Origin: Thermomicrobiaceae bacterium
GTDB taxonomy: Bacteria; Chloroflexota; Chloroflexia; Thermomicrobiales; Thermomicrobiaceae
Length of the DNA: 8,746 nucleotides
Direction: 5' to 3'
Assembly: GCA_007124395.1 (NCBI GenBank)
Contig: SLFF01000036.1
Coordinates: 1 to 8,746, forward strand
The notes below the pieces were generated by a model, which saw only the letters and a program-made list of their open reading frames with translations, was not told where the DNA came from and made no database searches. Positions within the stretch are counted from its first letter, which is position 1, and the number at the start of each line of letters is the position of its first letter. Positions 1-6,112 of the stretch are shown here, piece after piece. A program made the translations under genes and the position numbers.

Positions 1-801
1 CTGATGCTGCGGGCGTTCGCGGAAGGTTCGGTGGCGTTCGATCGTCCAGATCTGCTGGAAGCTGCAGTAAAGAACGCAACGTTCCTGCGCGATAACCTCT
101 GGCGAGACGGGACGCTGCTGCGCACCTTCAAGGATGGCGAAGCGAAGGTGCATGGCTTTCTCGAAGACTATGCGTACCTGGCCAGCGCGCTCGTCTCGCT
201 CTACGAGGCGACGTTCGATGTCTCATGGCTCCGATGGGCCGACGAGCTTGCCATGGCGATGATCGAGGAGTTCGCTGATGAGGACAACGCCGGGTTCTTC
301 GACACCAGTGTCAACCACGGTGGACTGATTACCCGACCCAAGGAATTCGTGGACAACGCACAGCCGAGCGGCAACTCGATGGCTGCCGAGCTGTTGCAGC
401 GGCTCTCGATTCTGACCGGGAATGTGGATTATCGACGTCGAGCGATCGAGATTCTGGAGCGATACGGCACGCTGGCAGCCCAGCAGCCAAACGGATTCGG
501 CCATATGCTGGCGGCGTACGATTTCGCGATGTCGACACCGGTGGAAGTGGCGATCGTGGGTGATCCAGCTGATCCGGCAACGCGGGCGCTCACCGAAGTC
601 GTTCACCAGGCGTATCTACCGTCGAAAGTCGTGGCGCTGGCGTCTTCGGAGGAGAGCGACGAGATCGCCGGGTTCATCCCACTCATGGCCTATCGGACGA
701 TGCTGGATGATCGCCCAACCGCCTATGTCTGTCAAAACTACACCTGCAAGCAGCCGGTTACTGATCCGGGGGAACTGCGGGAACAACTCGGCCTGAGTTG
801 A
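1..801 (+). CDS. Thioredoxin-domain protein, YyaL/SSP411 (DUF255) family, C-terminal part
   Basis: The reading frame is open from the first base (L-M-L-R-A-F-A-E-G...), so the 5' end lies outside the window and 266 codons including the TGA stop are visible. Family members have an N-terminal thioredoxin-like domain followed by an alpha/alpha-toroid (six-hairpin glycosidase-like) domain; only the latter is seen here. The opening residues fit the family's 'NGLM..A.A' segment. Other family-like segments are EDYAYLASALVSLYEA, GFFDT, the 'DNAQPSGNSMAAELLQRLSILTG' type helix (about residues 118-140 from the Met at 4), and the tail motif AYVCQNYTCKQPVTDP with two cysteines near the end. The molecular function of the family is not settled; the mammalian homologue is SPATA20. 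It converges on the lipoprotein gene with 48 bp between stops, and no clear terminator hairpin is visible in that gap. Confidence 0.9.
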   Translation: MMLRAFAEGSVAFDRPDLLEAAVKNATFLRDNLWRDGTLLRTFKDGEAKVHGFLEDYAYLASALVSLYEATFDVSWLRWADELAMAMIEEFADEDNAGFFDTSVNHGGLITRPKEFVDNAQPSGNSMAAELLQRLSILTGNVDYRRRAIEILERYGTLAAQQPNGFGHMLAAYDFAMSTPVEVAIVGDPADPATRALTEVVHQAYLPSKVVALASSEESDEIAGFIPLMAYRTMLDDRPTAYVCQNYTCKQPVTDPGELREQLGLS

Positions 802-849
802 TTCGCAGTCAAAGCGTAGCTGACAAGCCCCGGGATGGGATCAAACGCG

Positions 850-1599
850 CTAGAGATCGAGCACCATCTCGGGGATAGCCTGGCGAATGTCGATCTCCGC
901 CCGCATCGGCAGGTCGCCCTCGAGATCGCTGAATTCAGTGCCGAACCGGAGCACGGCGGAGACCGGTACGAACTCGCTGGAGAACTGCAGGTCTTCGTTA
1001 TCGCCGTAGCGATATCGACCCTCGTCGTCGATCAGTCTTGCTTCACTGATCCAGCGGGTCCCCGCTGCCTGATACTCCACCTTCCAGCCGGGTGGTCGCT
1101 GGCCGCGGTCGATATCGAGCACCGGGAAGGTGCCCCACTCCGTGACGATCTCTTCGCTGGTGATTTCGGCATCTGTATCGGTTCCCACGAATCTGGTCAC
1201 GTGGGAGAGATACACCCGCACCGGAACGAGCTCTTCGTCAGAATCACTGCGACTGGTTTCGAGGATGATATTGGCTCCAGGCAATGGCAGCGCGGAGGTC
1301 GTCTCGCCGTCGGACCACTCGACCCGGGCGGTATCGGCCAGGCGGATGTCGTCATTACTGCCAGCACCGATCGCAATCTCAACTGCTACACGGCCAGCAC
1401 GACGGTAGGTATCCAGGCTAAGCAGCCGGAGTTGCAGTTCATCGATCTCCGCCAGGTCATCCTCGGGGATCATTTCTATGTCGGCATCGTCGCCACTGGT
1501 TCCGCCAACGCGCTCGATGTCACTCTCGGGAACGCAGGCAGCAATCGTCAGCATCGATGCAATCAGGACCAGGCAGGAAAGAAGGCGGCGAGGGGTCAT
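850..1599 (-). CDS. Putative secreted lipoprotein, function unknown
   Basis: This encodes a 249-residue protein with a type II (lipoprotein) signal peptide: M-T-P-R-R, then a hydrophobic stretch (residues 6-21), then the lipobox I-A-A-C with Cys22 as the predicted lipidated residue. The mature part is acidic at first (many Asp/Glu, residues 23-55), then reads as alternating beta-strand-like segments with no repeats and no further cysteine. I do not recognise a family. The ATG at 1597-1599 was chosen because GGAG lies 8 nt upstream and because it puts the basic n-region directly before the hydrophobic core. An in-frame ATG at 1659 would add 20 residues without a good ribosome binding site. It lies 95 bp downstream of the CoA-transferase on the same strand, so co-transcription is possible, though the gap is long. 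It is likely anchored to the outer face of the cytoplasmic membrane. Confidence 0.8.
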   Translation of the reverse strand: MTPRRLLSCLVLIASMLTIAACVPESDIERVGGTSGDDADIEMIPEDDLAEIDELQLRLLSLDTYRRAGRVAVEIAIGAGSNDDIRLADTARVEWSDGETTSALPLPGANIILETSRSDSDEELVPVRVYLSHVTRFVGTDTDAEITSEEIVTEWGTFPVLDIDRGQRPPGWKVEYQAAGTRWISEARLIDDEGRYRYGDNEDLQFSSEFVPVSAVLRFGTEFSDLEGDLPMRAEIDIRQAIPEMVLDL

Positions 1600-1694
1600 G
1601 CTCGGGACTCCAGAAGATCCAGCACCACGGGTGCGGTGAACCATAGCAACTCGGCTCATACGTCTACCCGCGATGCGGGCCGCTCAGAATGCTA

Positions 1695-2945
1695 TCAGGA
1701 TTGAGCAGCCCGCGTGACTGGTCCCAGCACGACCGCATCATCCGCAGCCAGTTTGCCGATCTCTTCGCCAGAAAATCCAAGTTCCTCGAGCACTTCGGCG
1801 GTATGCTGTGCCAGCAGTGGTGGGGATCGATAAATGACCTGCGGCGTCCCGGTCATGGAGATCGCCGGGCCGATCAGATTGATCTGGCCTGCCAGATCGT
1901 GCTCTACCTGCTGCACCATTCCCATGTTGGCAACCTGCTCGCTCTCCAGCGATTCGCCAACCGTCCAGATCGGTCCGCAGGCAACGCCGGCCTCATTCAG
2001 GCGAGTCACCCAGCTGTTGACCGTATCGGTGGAAAGGGCCCCGGTCACCAGTTCGTTGATCGCCGGTCGATTATTGACCCGGTCGGCATTGCTGGCAAAG
2101 CGTGGATCATCGACCCACTCCGGGTGTCCCAGCACCTCGGCCAGACGCCGCCACATGTTCTCATTGGCGATCGCAATGTTGATCTGCCCATCCTGCGTGG
2201 AGAAGGCGCCATACGGTGCGGCAACCGGATGATCGTTGCCCTCCCGCTGTGGTTCGGAGCCATCGGCCAGATAGCGACCGGTCTGGTAGGTCAGAATTCC
2301 CAGAATTGCCCCGAGCAGCGAGGTATCCACCCGCTGTCCCTCGCCAGTGTTCTGCCGGTGTGCCCAGGCGCCAAGTACGCCAACAGTGGCATGGAGCGCC
2401 GCCAGCACATCGCCGATGGCCACCCCGACCCGGATCGGGCCACTCTCGGCCGTTCCGGTCACGCTCATCAGCCCGGACATCCCCTGAGCAACCTGATCGT
2501 AGGCTGGCTGACCCGCAAACGGGCCATCCGGACCGTATCCCGTGACCTGGCAGAATATCAGCGAGGGATTGACCTGCTTCAATGATTCGTAGCCAATCCC
2601 GAGCCGGTCCATGACGCCCGGTCGAAAGTTGGTGACGATGATGTCGGCCTCTTCGCACATCCGGCGAACGATTGCTGCGCCCTGCTCGTGCTTGATGTTG
2701 AGCGCGGTGCTGCGCTTGTTTCGATTGCAGGAGAGATAGTACGGGCTCTCACCGGAGACGAACGGTGGGCCGTAGCCGCGGGCCGCATCGCCGTGGGGTG
2801 GTTCGATCTTCACCACATCGGCACCCAGATCACCCAGCAGCATGGTGCATAGCGGGCTCGAGACCGCCTGCCCGAACTCCAGCACACGCACGCCGCTCAG
2901 CGGCATCGGTTTGTCGCCGGTTTGTGACTCGGGACCTGCAATCAT
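1695..2945 (-). CDS. CaiB/BaiF-type (family III) CoA-transferase
   Basis: This is a 416-residue protein, the usual length for family III CoA-transferases, which move CoA between carboxylic acids through an aspartyl-CoA intermediate. The N-terminal signature is clear: VRVLEFGQAVSSP followed by LLGDLGADVVKIEPPHGDAAR (about residues 20-57). It is followed by NRNKRSTALNIK and the segment ADIIVTNFRPGVMDRLGIGY. The conserved catalytic-Asp region is seen as VGVAIGDVLAALHA, putting the predicted nucleophile at Asp179. The substrate cannot be read from sequence; formyl-/oxalyl-, carnitine-, succinyl- or mesaconyl-type acids are all possible. The start is the ATG at 2943-2945, preceded by AGGGAGG 5 nt upstream. 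A TTG six codons further up (2963) lies upstream of that Shine-Dalgarno and is less likely. A promoter-like pair lies about 49 bp upstream. The gene is divergent from the small membrane protein. Confidence 0.93.
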   Translation of the reverse strand: MIAGPESQTGDKPMPLSGVRVLEFGQAVSSPLCTMLLGDLGADVVKIEPPHGDAARGYGPPFVSGESPYYLSCNRNKRSTALNIKHEQGAAIVRRMCEEADIIVTNFRPGVMDRLGIGYESLKQVNPSLIFCQVTGYGPDGPFAGQPAYDQVAQGMSGLMSVTGTAESGPIRVGVAIGDVLAALHATVGVLGAWAHRQNTGEGQRVDTSLLGAILGILTYQTGRYLADGSEPQREGNDHPVAAPYGAFSTQDGQINIAIANENMWRRLAEVLGHPEWVDDPRFASNADRVNNRPAINELVTGALSTDTVNSWVTRLNEAGVACGPIWTVGESLESEQVANMGMVQQVEHDLAGQINLIGPAISMTGTPQVIYRSPPLLAQHTAEVLEELGFSGEEIGKLAADDAVVLGPVTRAAQS

Positions 2946-2993
2946 CGGAGCCTCCCTGATCAACTTCTCTGACTATCTGGCCGGACAGACTCG

Positions 2994-3021
2994 ATAATAC
3001 CAGCCTTCGGTGAGAGGTCCA
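2994..3021 (-). promoter_or_regulatory. Putative sigma70-type promoter of the CoA-transferase
   Basis: On the minus strand, TGGACC (3016-3021, 4 of 6 against TTGACA) is followed after 16 nt by TATTAT (2994-2999, 5 of 6 against TATAAT). The -10 lies 48 bp upstream of the ATG at 2945, leaving room for a short leader with the AGGGAGG ribosome binding site. This is a consensus match by eye only. Confidence 0.4.
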
Positions 3022-3032
3022 GATCCCGAATC

Positions 3033-3061
3033 CAGACACCGCTGGCGTACTGGTCCATAAT
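3033..3061 (+). promoter_or_regulatory. Putative sigma70-type promoter of the small membrane protein
   Basis: On the plus strand, CAGACA (3033-3038, 4 of 6) and CATAAT (3056-3061, 5 of 6) are separated by 17 nt. The predicted start of transcription near 3068 would give a leader of about 70 nt that contains the hairpin at 3086-3110. It is back to back with the minus-strand promoter candidate at 2994-3021; the two -35 elements are only 11 bp apart, so a shared regulator could control both. Confidence 0.4.
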
Positions 3062-3085
3062 TGGGAATCAGAATCTGAGAGTCAT

Positions 3086-3110
3086 ACCCGTCCGGTCTTG
3101 CCAGACGGGT
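3086..3110 (+). promoter_or_regulatory. Stem-loop in the leader of the small membrane protein
   Basis: ACCCGTC (3086-3092) and GACGGGT (3104-3110) are perfect complements. Inside them GG (3094-3095) can pair with CC (3101-3102) across one C-A mismatch, giving a 7+2 bp stem with a 5-nt loop. It is followed by CTTTGCTGTT, only weakly T-rich, so it is a poor intrinsic terminator. It ends 13 bp before the AGGAG ribosome binding site at 3124-3128. It could be an attenuator, an mRNA-stabilising structure or an operator. Confidence 0.4.
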
Positions 3111-3138
3111 CTTTGCTGTTCGCAGGAGTGTCTCGCTG

Positions 3139-3468
3139 ATGCCAGACCGCTTTACCCATCTCATATTCGGAATCGGCATGACCGCCGGTGCCCTGCTCGG
3201 CGCCTGGTTTCTCAATCTCGTCTTCGAGCGAACCTGGCAGGCAATCGCGCTGATTCTACTGGCGATGCTCTTCGTGATCCTGCTTCGCCGCATGATCATC
3301 GGGGGGATTCCGCTGGAGCCGGTCCCTCCAAAGAAGACCGAACACTCCACTCGCCCTGATCTCTGGCAGGAAACCGCTCACCTGCCGGGAATCGATCACC
3401 GATACGGCTGGATGGCGCTGCCGCCAGCGGTGACGTTCTGGGGAGTTGTGGTCTCGATTCTGATCTGA
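3139..3468 (+). CDS. Small integral membrane protein, three predicted helices, function unknown
   Basis: This is a 109-residue protein that I cannot assign to a family. Hydrophobic segments lie at about residues 8-29 (LIFGIGMTAGALLGAWFLNL), 35-49 (AIALILLAMLFVILL) and 94-109 (PPAVTFWGVVVSILI, running to the C-terminus). Helices 1 and 2 are joined by only a few residues (E-R-T-W-Q). A soluble loop at about 58-92 is rich in Pro, charged residues and His. R50-R51 just after helix 2 suggests the loop is cytoplasmic by the positive-inside rule. AGGAG (3124-3128) lies 10 nt before the ATG and supports the start. A promoter candidate and a hairpin precede it. It lies 168 bp upstream of the binding-protein gene on the same strand, so a functional link is possible but not shown. 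Confidence 0.75.
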   Translation: MPDRFTHLIFGIGMTAGALLGAWFLNLVFERTWQAIALILLAMLFVILLRRMIIGGIPLEPVPPKKTEHSTRPDLWQETAHLPGIDHRYGWMALPPAVTFWGVVVSILI

Positions 3469-3556
3469 CCGCCTGGCCCGACATAGCCGTGCCATGAACC
3501 TTCCCCATCGGCACACCATATGCGAGCAATCCACAAGAAAGCCTGAAGCCTGATAT

Positions 3557-3586
3557 GCGACACATTTCCACTGGGAAGAATGTCGC
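3557..3586. repeat. Imperfect palindrome upstream of the binding-protein gene
   Basis: This 30-bp symmetric element consists of GCGACA (3557-3562), a 3x3 mismatch (CAT/GAA), TTCC (3566-3569), a 4-nt centre ACTG, GGAA (3574-3577) and TGTCGC (3581-3586). It ends 50 bp before the predicted ATG at 3637. The octamer ATATGCGA occurs at 3518-3525 and again at 3553-3560, 35 bp apart, the second copy overlapping the left arm. A dimeric-regulator operator is one reading; an mRNA-leader hairpin is another. Nothing else was recognised in the 168-bp gap 3469-3636. Confidence 0.45.
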
Positions 3587-3636
3587 GCAACGCTTCAGCA
3601 CGGGACATTGAACGCAAGGGACACTCTGGAGGTTCT

Positions 3637-5430
3637 ATGACACGCCAGGACGGCAGTGCGAATCAGCAATCGGGAGTGCTGAATGTATCACTCTCACGCC
3701 GGAATCTGCTCCGCCGAGCGGCCGCAATTGGCGTTGCGGTTCCCGTCGGCGCGACGCTGATCGCAGCCTGTGATCCTGAAGATTCGGATAGCGTTGAAGA
3801 TCCGGATCCAGTTGATGATGAAGACCTGGACGACCCCGAGGAAGACCCGGTTGCCGAGCCCGACGACGAGCCGGAAGAGGATCCGATCGACGATCCTGCC
3901 GACGACGGCGAACTGCTGGATGATGAGTTAGACGACACCGATCTGGTCGAAGACGATCAGCAGGGCGGATCACTCAACGTCGCCCTCATTGGTGACCCTC
4001 CAACGCTCGATATTCACCAGTCGACGGCCGACATCGTCAGCCTGATCACCTGGCACATCTACGAACCGCTGTTCACCTGGGATGAAGACTACGAGATCAT
4101 GCCAGAGCTGGCATCCACACATGAAGTCAGCGACGACGGCCTCACCCAGACGATCGAGCTGCGGGACGGTGTGACGTTCCACAATGGCGATGAACTGACC
4201 GCGGAAGATGTCATCGCTTCATTCGAGCGCTGGACCGAGATCAGCGGCCTCGGGGCAGACCTGAGCGAGGTAACCGATAGCGTCGATGATGAGGGAGACG
4301 GCACCATCGTCTTCAATCTCTCGGAGCCGTTCGGCGCCTTTGCCACACTGCTGTCTCGACAGAGCCAGGGATGTGCGATCTATCCGGCATCGGTACTGGA
4401 AGCATCAGACCTGACCGGTCTGGATGAATACATCGGCACCGGCCCCTATCAATTCGTGGAATACGTGGCCGATCAGCACATCCATGTGGAGCGCTTCGAC
4501 GATTACACCCAGCCGGACAGCGACGAGCCGAGCGGCTACGGTGGCTACAAGCATCAGTATCTGGATGAGATCTACTTTATCCCCGTTCCAGACGAAGCCG
4601 GGCGGGTTGCTGGCCTTCAGGCCGGAGATTTCCACTACCTGCAGGATGTCTCGCCGGACAACTTCGACACGCTCGACGATGACGAGAACATCGTGGCCGA
4701 GACTGTGGCTCCGGCAGCGTGGTCGATGCTGGTGCTGAACACGGCAGAGGGCATCATGGCCGATCAGACATTGCGTCAGGCAGTCCTGGCGGCGCTCGAT
4801 CATGAAGAAATCGCCCAGGCGGCCTATGGTGATGGCTTCTACATCATGGATCCGGCGATTATGCACGAGGAAACGGCCTGGCACACCACAGCCGGCGAAG
4901 AGTTCTACAACCAGAACGATCCAGGCCGGGCCGCCGAGTTGATGGAAGAGGCAGGCTACGATGGCACGCCGATCCGGCTGGCGACCACGCAAGAGTACAG
5001 CTACATGTACTACACCGCGGTTGTGACCGAGCAACAGCTGGAAGACGCCGGGTTCGAGGTCGATCTGGAGGTGTACGACTGGGCCACACTGACCGAGGTC
5101 CGGGAAGATCCCGAGCAGTGGGACATCTTCACCACCGGCAACACGTTCCGGGTCGATCCCGTCATGCAGCCGTATGTCGCGGGTACGTCATGGCCCGGCT
5201 GGTGGGATAGCGAAGAAAAAGTCGAGCTGTCCAATCGCCTGCTGACCGAGAGCGATTTCGACACCCGGTTCGAGATCTTCGAAGAGTTTCAGGAGCTGTT
5301 CTACGAAGAGGTGCCGATCATCAAGATTGCCGACGAGGCAACTTTCAATGCCCGCTCAGCGTCGATCGGCGGATTCACCGGCCAGATTCAGCTGGCTCCG
5401 GCATTCTGGAACATGTGGCTCGAGGACTAA
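3637..5430 (+). CDS. ABC transporter solute-binding lipoprotein, family 5 (peptide/nickel type)
   Basis: This 597-residue extracytoplasmic binding protein would deliver a solute (peptides are typical) to an ABC importer. The N-terminus has a twin-arginine motif S-R-R-N-L-L (residues 20-25), a hydrophobic core and a lipobox L-I-A-A-C with Cys45, so Tat export plus lipidation is predicted. Residues 46-107 form an unusual spacer with 37 Asp/Glu in 62 residues, many prolines and no Lys/Arg. The SBP_bac_5 domain starts at about 111 (GGSLNVALIGDPPTLDIHQS) and shows the family block around ELRDGVTFHNGDELTAEDV (about 174-192), then GTGPYQFVEY and later LRQAVLAALDHEEIAQAAYG. GGAGG ending 5 nt before the ATG at 3637 fixes the start; an in-frame ATG at 3580 lacks a properly spaced site and would lengthen the Tat n-region. 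The mature protein contains only three lysines. No permease or ATPase gene lies beside it. The substrate is unknown. Confidence 0.93.
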   Translation: MTRQDGSANQQSGVLNVSLSRRNLLRRAAAIGVAVPVGATLIAACDPEDSDSVEDPDPVDDEDLDDPEEDPVAEPDDEPEEDPIDDPADDGELLDDELDDTDLVEDDQQGGSLNVALIGDPPTLDIHQSTADIVSLITWHIYEPLFTWDEDYEIMPELASTHEVSDDGLTQTIELRDGVTFHNGDELTAEDVIASFERWTEISGLGADLSEVTDSVDDEGDGTIVFNLSEPFGAFATLLSRQSQGCAIYPASVLEASDLTGLDEYIGTGPYQFVEYVADQHIHVERFDDYTQPDSDEPSGYGGYKHQYLDEIYFIPVPDEAGRVAGLQAGDFHYLQDVSPDNFDTLDDDENIVAETVAPAAWSMLVLNTAEGIMADQTLRQAVLAALDHEEIAQAAYGDGFYIMDPAIMHEETAWHTTAGEEFYNQNDPGRAAELMEEAGYDGTPIRLATTQEYSYMYYTAVVTEQQLEDAGFEVDLEVYDWATLTEVREDPEQWDIFTTGNTFRVDPVMQPYVAGTSWPGWWDSEEKVELSNRLLTESDFDTRFEIFEEFQELFYEEVPIIKIADEATFNARSASIGGFTGQIQLAPAFWNMWLED

Positions 5431-5457
5431 CCAGCAAAACGTCAACTCCGCAGAACG

Positions 5458-5489
5458 GAAGGGGGAGAGCCAGATGGCTCTCCCCCTTC
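5458..5489. terminator. Strong bidirectional intrinsic terminator
   Basis: GAAGGGGGAGAGCC (5458-5471) pairs perfectly with GGCTCTCCCCCTTC (5476-5489), giving a 14-bp stem with a 4-nt loop AGAT. The 3' side continues TTCTTCG, a modest T-rich tail on the plus strand; the minus strand continues with CGTTCTG. It lies 27 bp after the binding-protein stop and 27 bp before the stop of the convergent gene, so it can serve both. Confidence 0.9.
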
Positions 5490-5516
5490 TTCGTGCCCAT
5501 AGCCCACCCGGTTCGC

Positions 5517-5933
5517 CTAATGGTGATGCTCATCCCGTTCGATCTGCTGCACCAGATGATCGAGTTGCCGGTTGAGCTTGCGCAGCGTTGCCGCGGTGAG
5601 CATTCGCGCCTCTTCCAGTGATTGTTCACTGGCCCGTCGGGTTGCCCGCAAGGTTTCCGTCGTCTCTGGCTCGATTTCACCGGAGACTTCCCTGATGACG
5701 TGATCGACTCGCTCCGCGGCCTCACGCAAGTCGTCTCGCAAGTGGCGCATGGTCTCGGTGGATGCCGATTTCTCGCCGCTCGATTCCCAGCTACGGCGAA
5801 GTGCCGAGGCGAGCCGGGTACCCAGCTGCTGGAACTGCACCCCGACCTCGTGCCATGCCGCGTTCAATTCTGCGTGTTCTGTCGCCTGCTCCTGGACCGC
5901 CGGATGGTTACACGTTGACGGATGCTCTTGCAT
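5517..5933 (-). CDS. Small charged alpha-helical protein, function unknown
   Basis: This encodes a 138-residue, Cys-poor protein predicted to be almost entirely helical, with heptad-like runs suggesting coiled coil: roughly residues 20-45 (AWHEVGVQFQQLGTRLASAL), 60-85 (MRHLRDDLREAAERVDHVIREV) and 100-135 (LRATRRASEQSLEEA, then LRKLNRQLDHLVQQIERD). It ends in D-E-H-H-H. There is no signal peptide or membrane segment, so it is probably cytoplasmic. I do not recognise a named family. The start chosen is the ATG at 5931-5933, with AAGGA about 11 nt upstream. In-frame Met codons at 5954 and further up are possible, but no better ribosome binding site is seen and the residues they add look non-coding. 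It is downstream of the LLM oxidoreductase but separated by 179 bp, so it is probably transcribed separately. Confidence 0.7.
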   Translation of the reverse strand: MQEHPSTCNHPAVQEQATEHAELNAAWHEVGVQFQQLGTRLASALRRSWESSGEKSASTETMRHLRDDLREAAERVDHVIREVSGEIEPETTETLRATRRASEQSLEEARMLTAATLRKLNRQLDHLVQQIERDEHHH

Positions 5934-5977
5934 GATGTGCGAATCCTTATACATACTAGCCCGATGCCGGACCCATA

Positions 5978-6076
5978 TTCTGTGCATCGAAATCGGTTGC
6001 GATGGCTGGCATGTCGATCGAGGACGCTGCAACCAATGATTTGATAGTACCCGCCGGTGGGCAGCGATGCACGGAA
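5978..6076. other. Candidate structured RNA or cis-regulatory element (three-way junction)
   Basis: Three nested pairings are seen. P1 pairs TTCTGTGCATCG (5978-5989) with CGATGCACGGAA (6065-6076): 12 bp with one T-G wobble. P2 starts at the next base: AAATCGGTTGC (5990-6000) pairs with GCAACC (6029-6034) and GATTT (6038-6042), 11 bp with a 3-nt bulge AAT. Between P2 and P1 lies a small hairpin, CCCG (6050-6053)/TGGG (6058-6061) with loop CCGG. The P2 terminal loop is 28 nt and can form a short GTC/GAC stem. The wobble pairs in P1 and in the small hairpin are allowed in a plus-strand RNA but become A-C mismatches in a minus-strand RNA, which hints at plus-strand transcription. Alternatively it is part of the leader of the 5517-5933 gene, ending 44 bp upstream of that start. 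No known RNA family was recognised. Confidence 0.4.
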
Positions 6077-6112
6077 ATTCACGGTATTGGAACGCCACGG
6101 CAGTGGATTGTC

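Noticed and set aside
1664..1684. Small CCCGC-GAT-GCGGG inverted repeat between the CoA-transferase and lipoprotein genes
   Set aside because: The stem is only 5 bp with a 3-nt loop and no T-tract; too weak to call a terminator or operator.
835..1704. 289-codon plus-strand ORF opposite the lipoprotein gene
   Set aside because: It is the antisense of a gene with a clean lipoprotein signal and ribosome binding site; its translation has no domain features. Long antisense frames are common in G+C-rich DNA.
1689..2585. 298-codon plus-strand ORF opposite the CoA-transferase
   Set aside because: The minus strand encodes an unmistakable family III CoA-transferase over the same bases.
2946..2963. 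TTG start for the CoA-transferase at 2963
   Set aside because: The Shine-Dalgarno AGGGAGG lies between this TTG and the ATG at 2945, so it can serve only the ATG.
3580..3636. Upstream in-frame ATG of the binding protein at 3580
   Set aside because: The GGAGG site at the correct spacing precedes the ATG at 3637. The extra 19 residues would lengthen the Tat n-region, and their DNA overlaps the palindrome.
3663..3938. Ser/Gly-rich minus-strand ORF (91 codons)
   Set aside because: The poly-Ser pattern is the antisense of the Asp/Glu codon runs in the acidic spacer, not an independent protein.
4405..5034. 209-codon minus-strand ORF inside the binding-protein gene
   Set aside because: It is fully contained in a well-supported family-5 binding protein on the other strand.
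5934..5977. TTGCAT/CATACT promoter-like pair (plus strand) in front of the folded element
   Set aside because: Only 3 of 6 and 4 of 6 consensus matches with 18-nt spacing; not enough to call a promoter.
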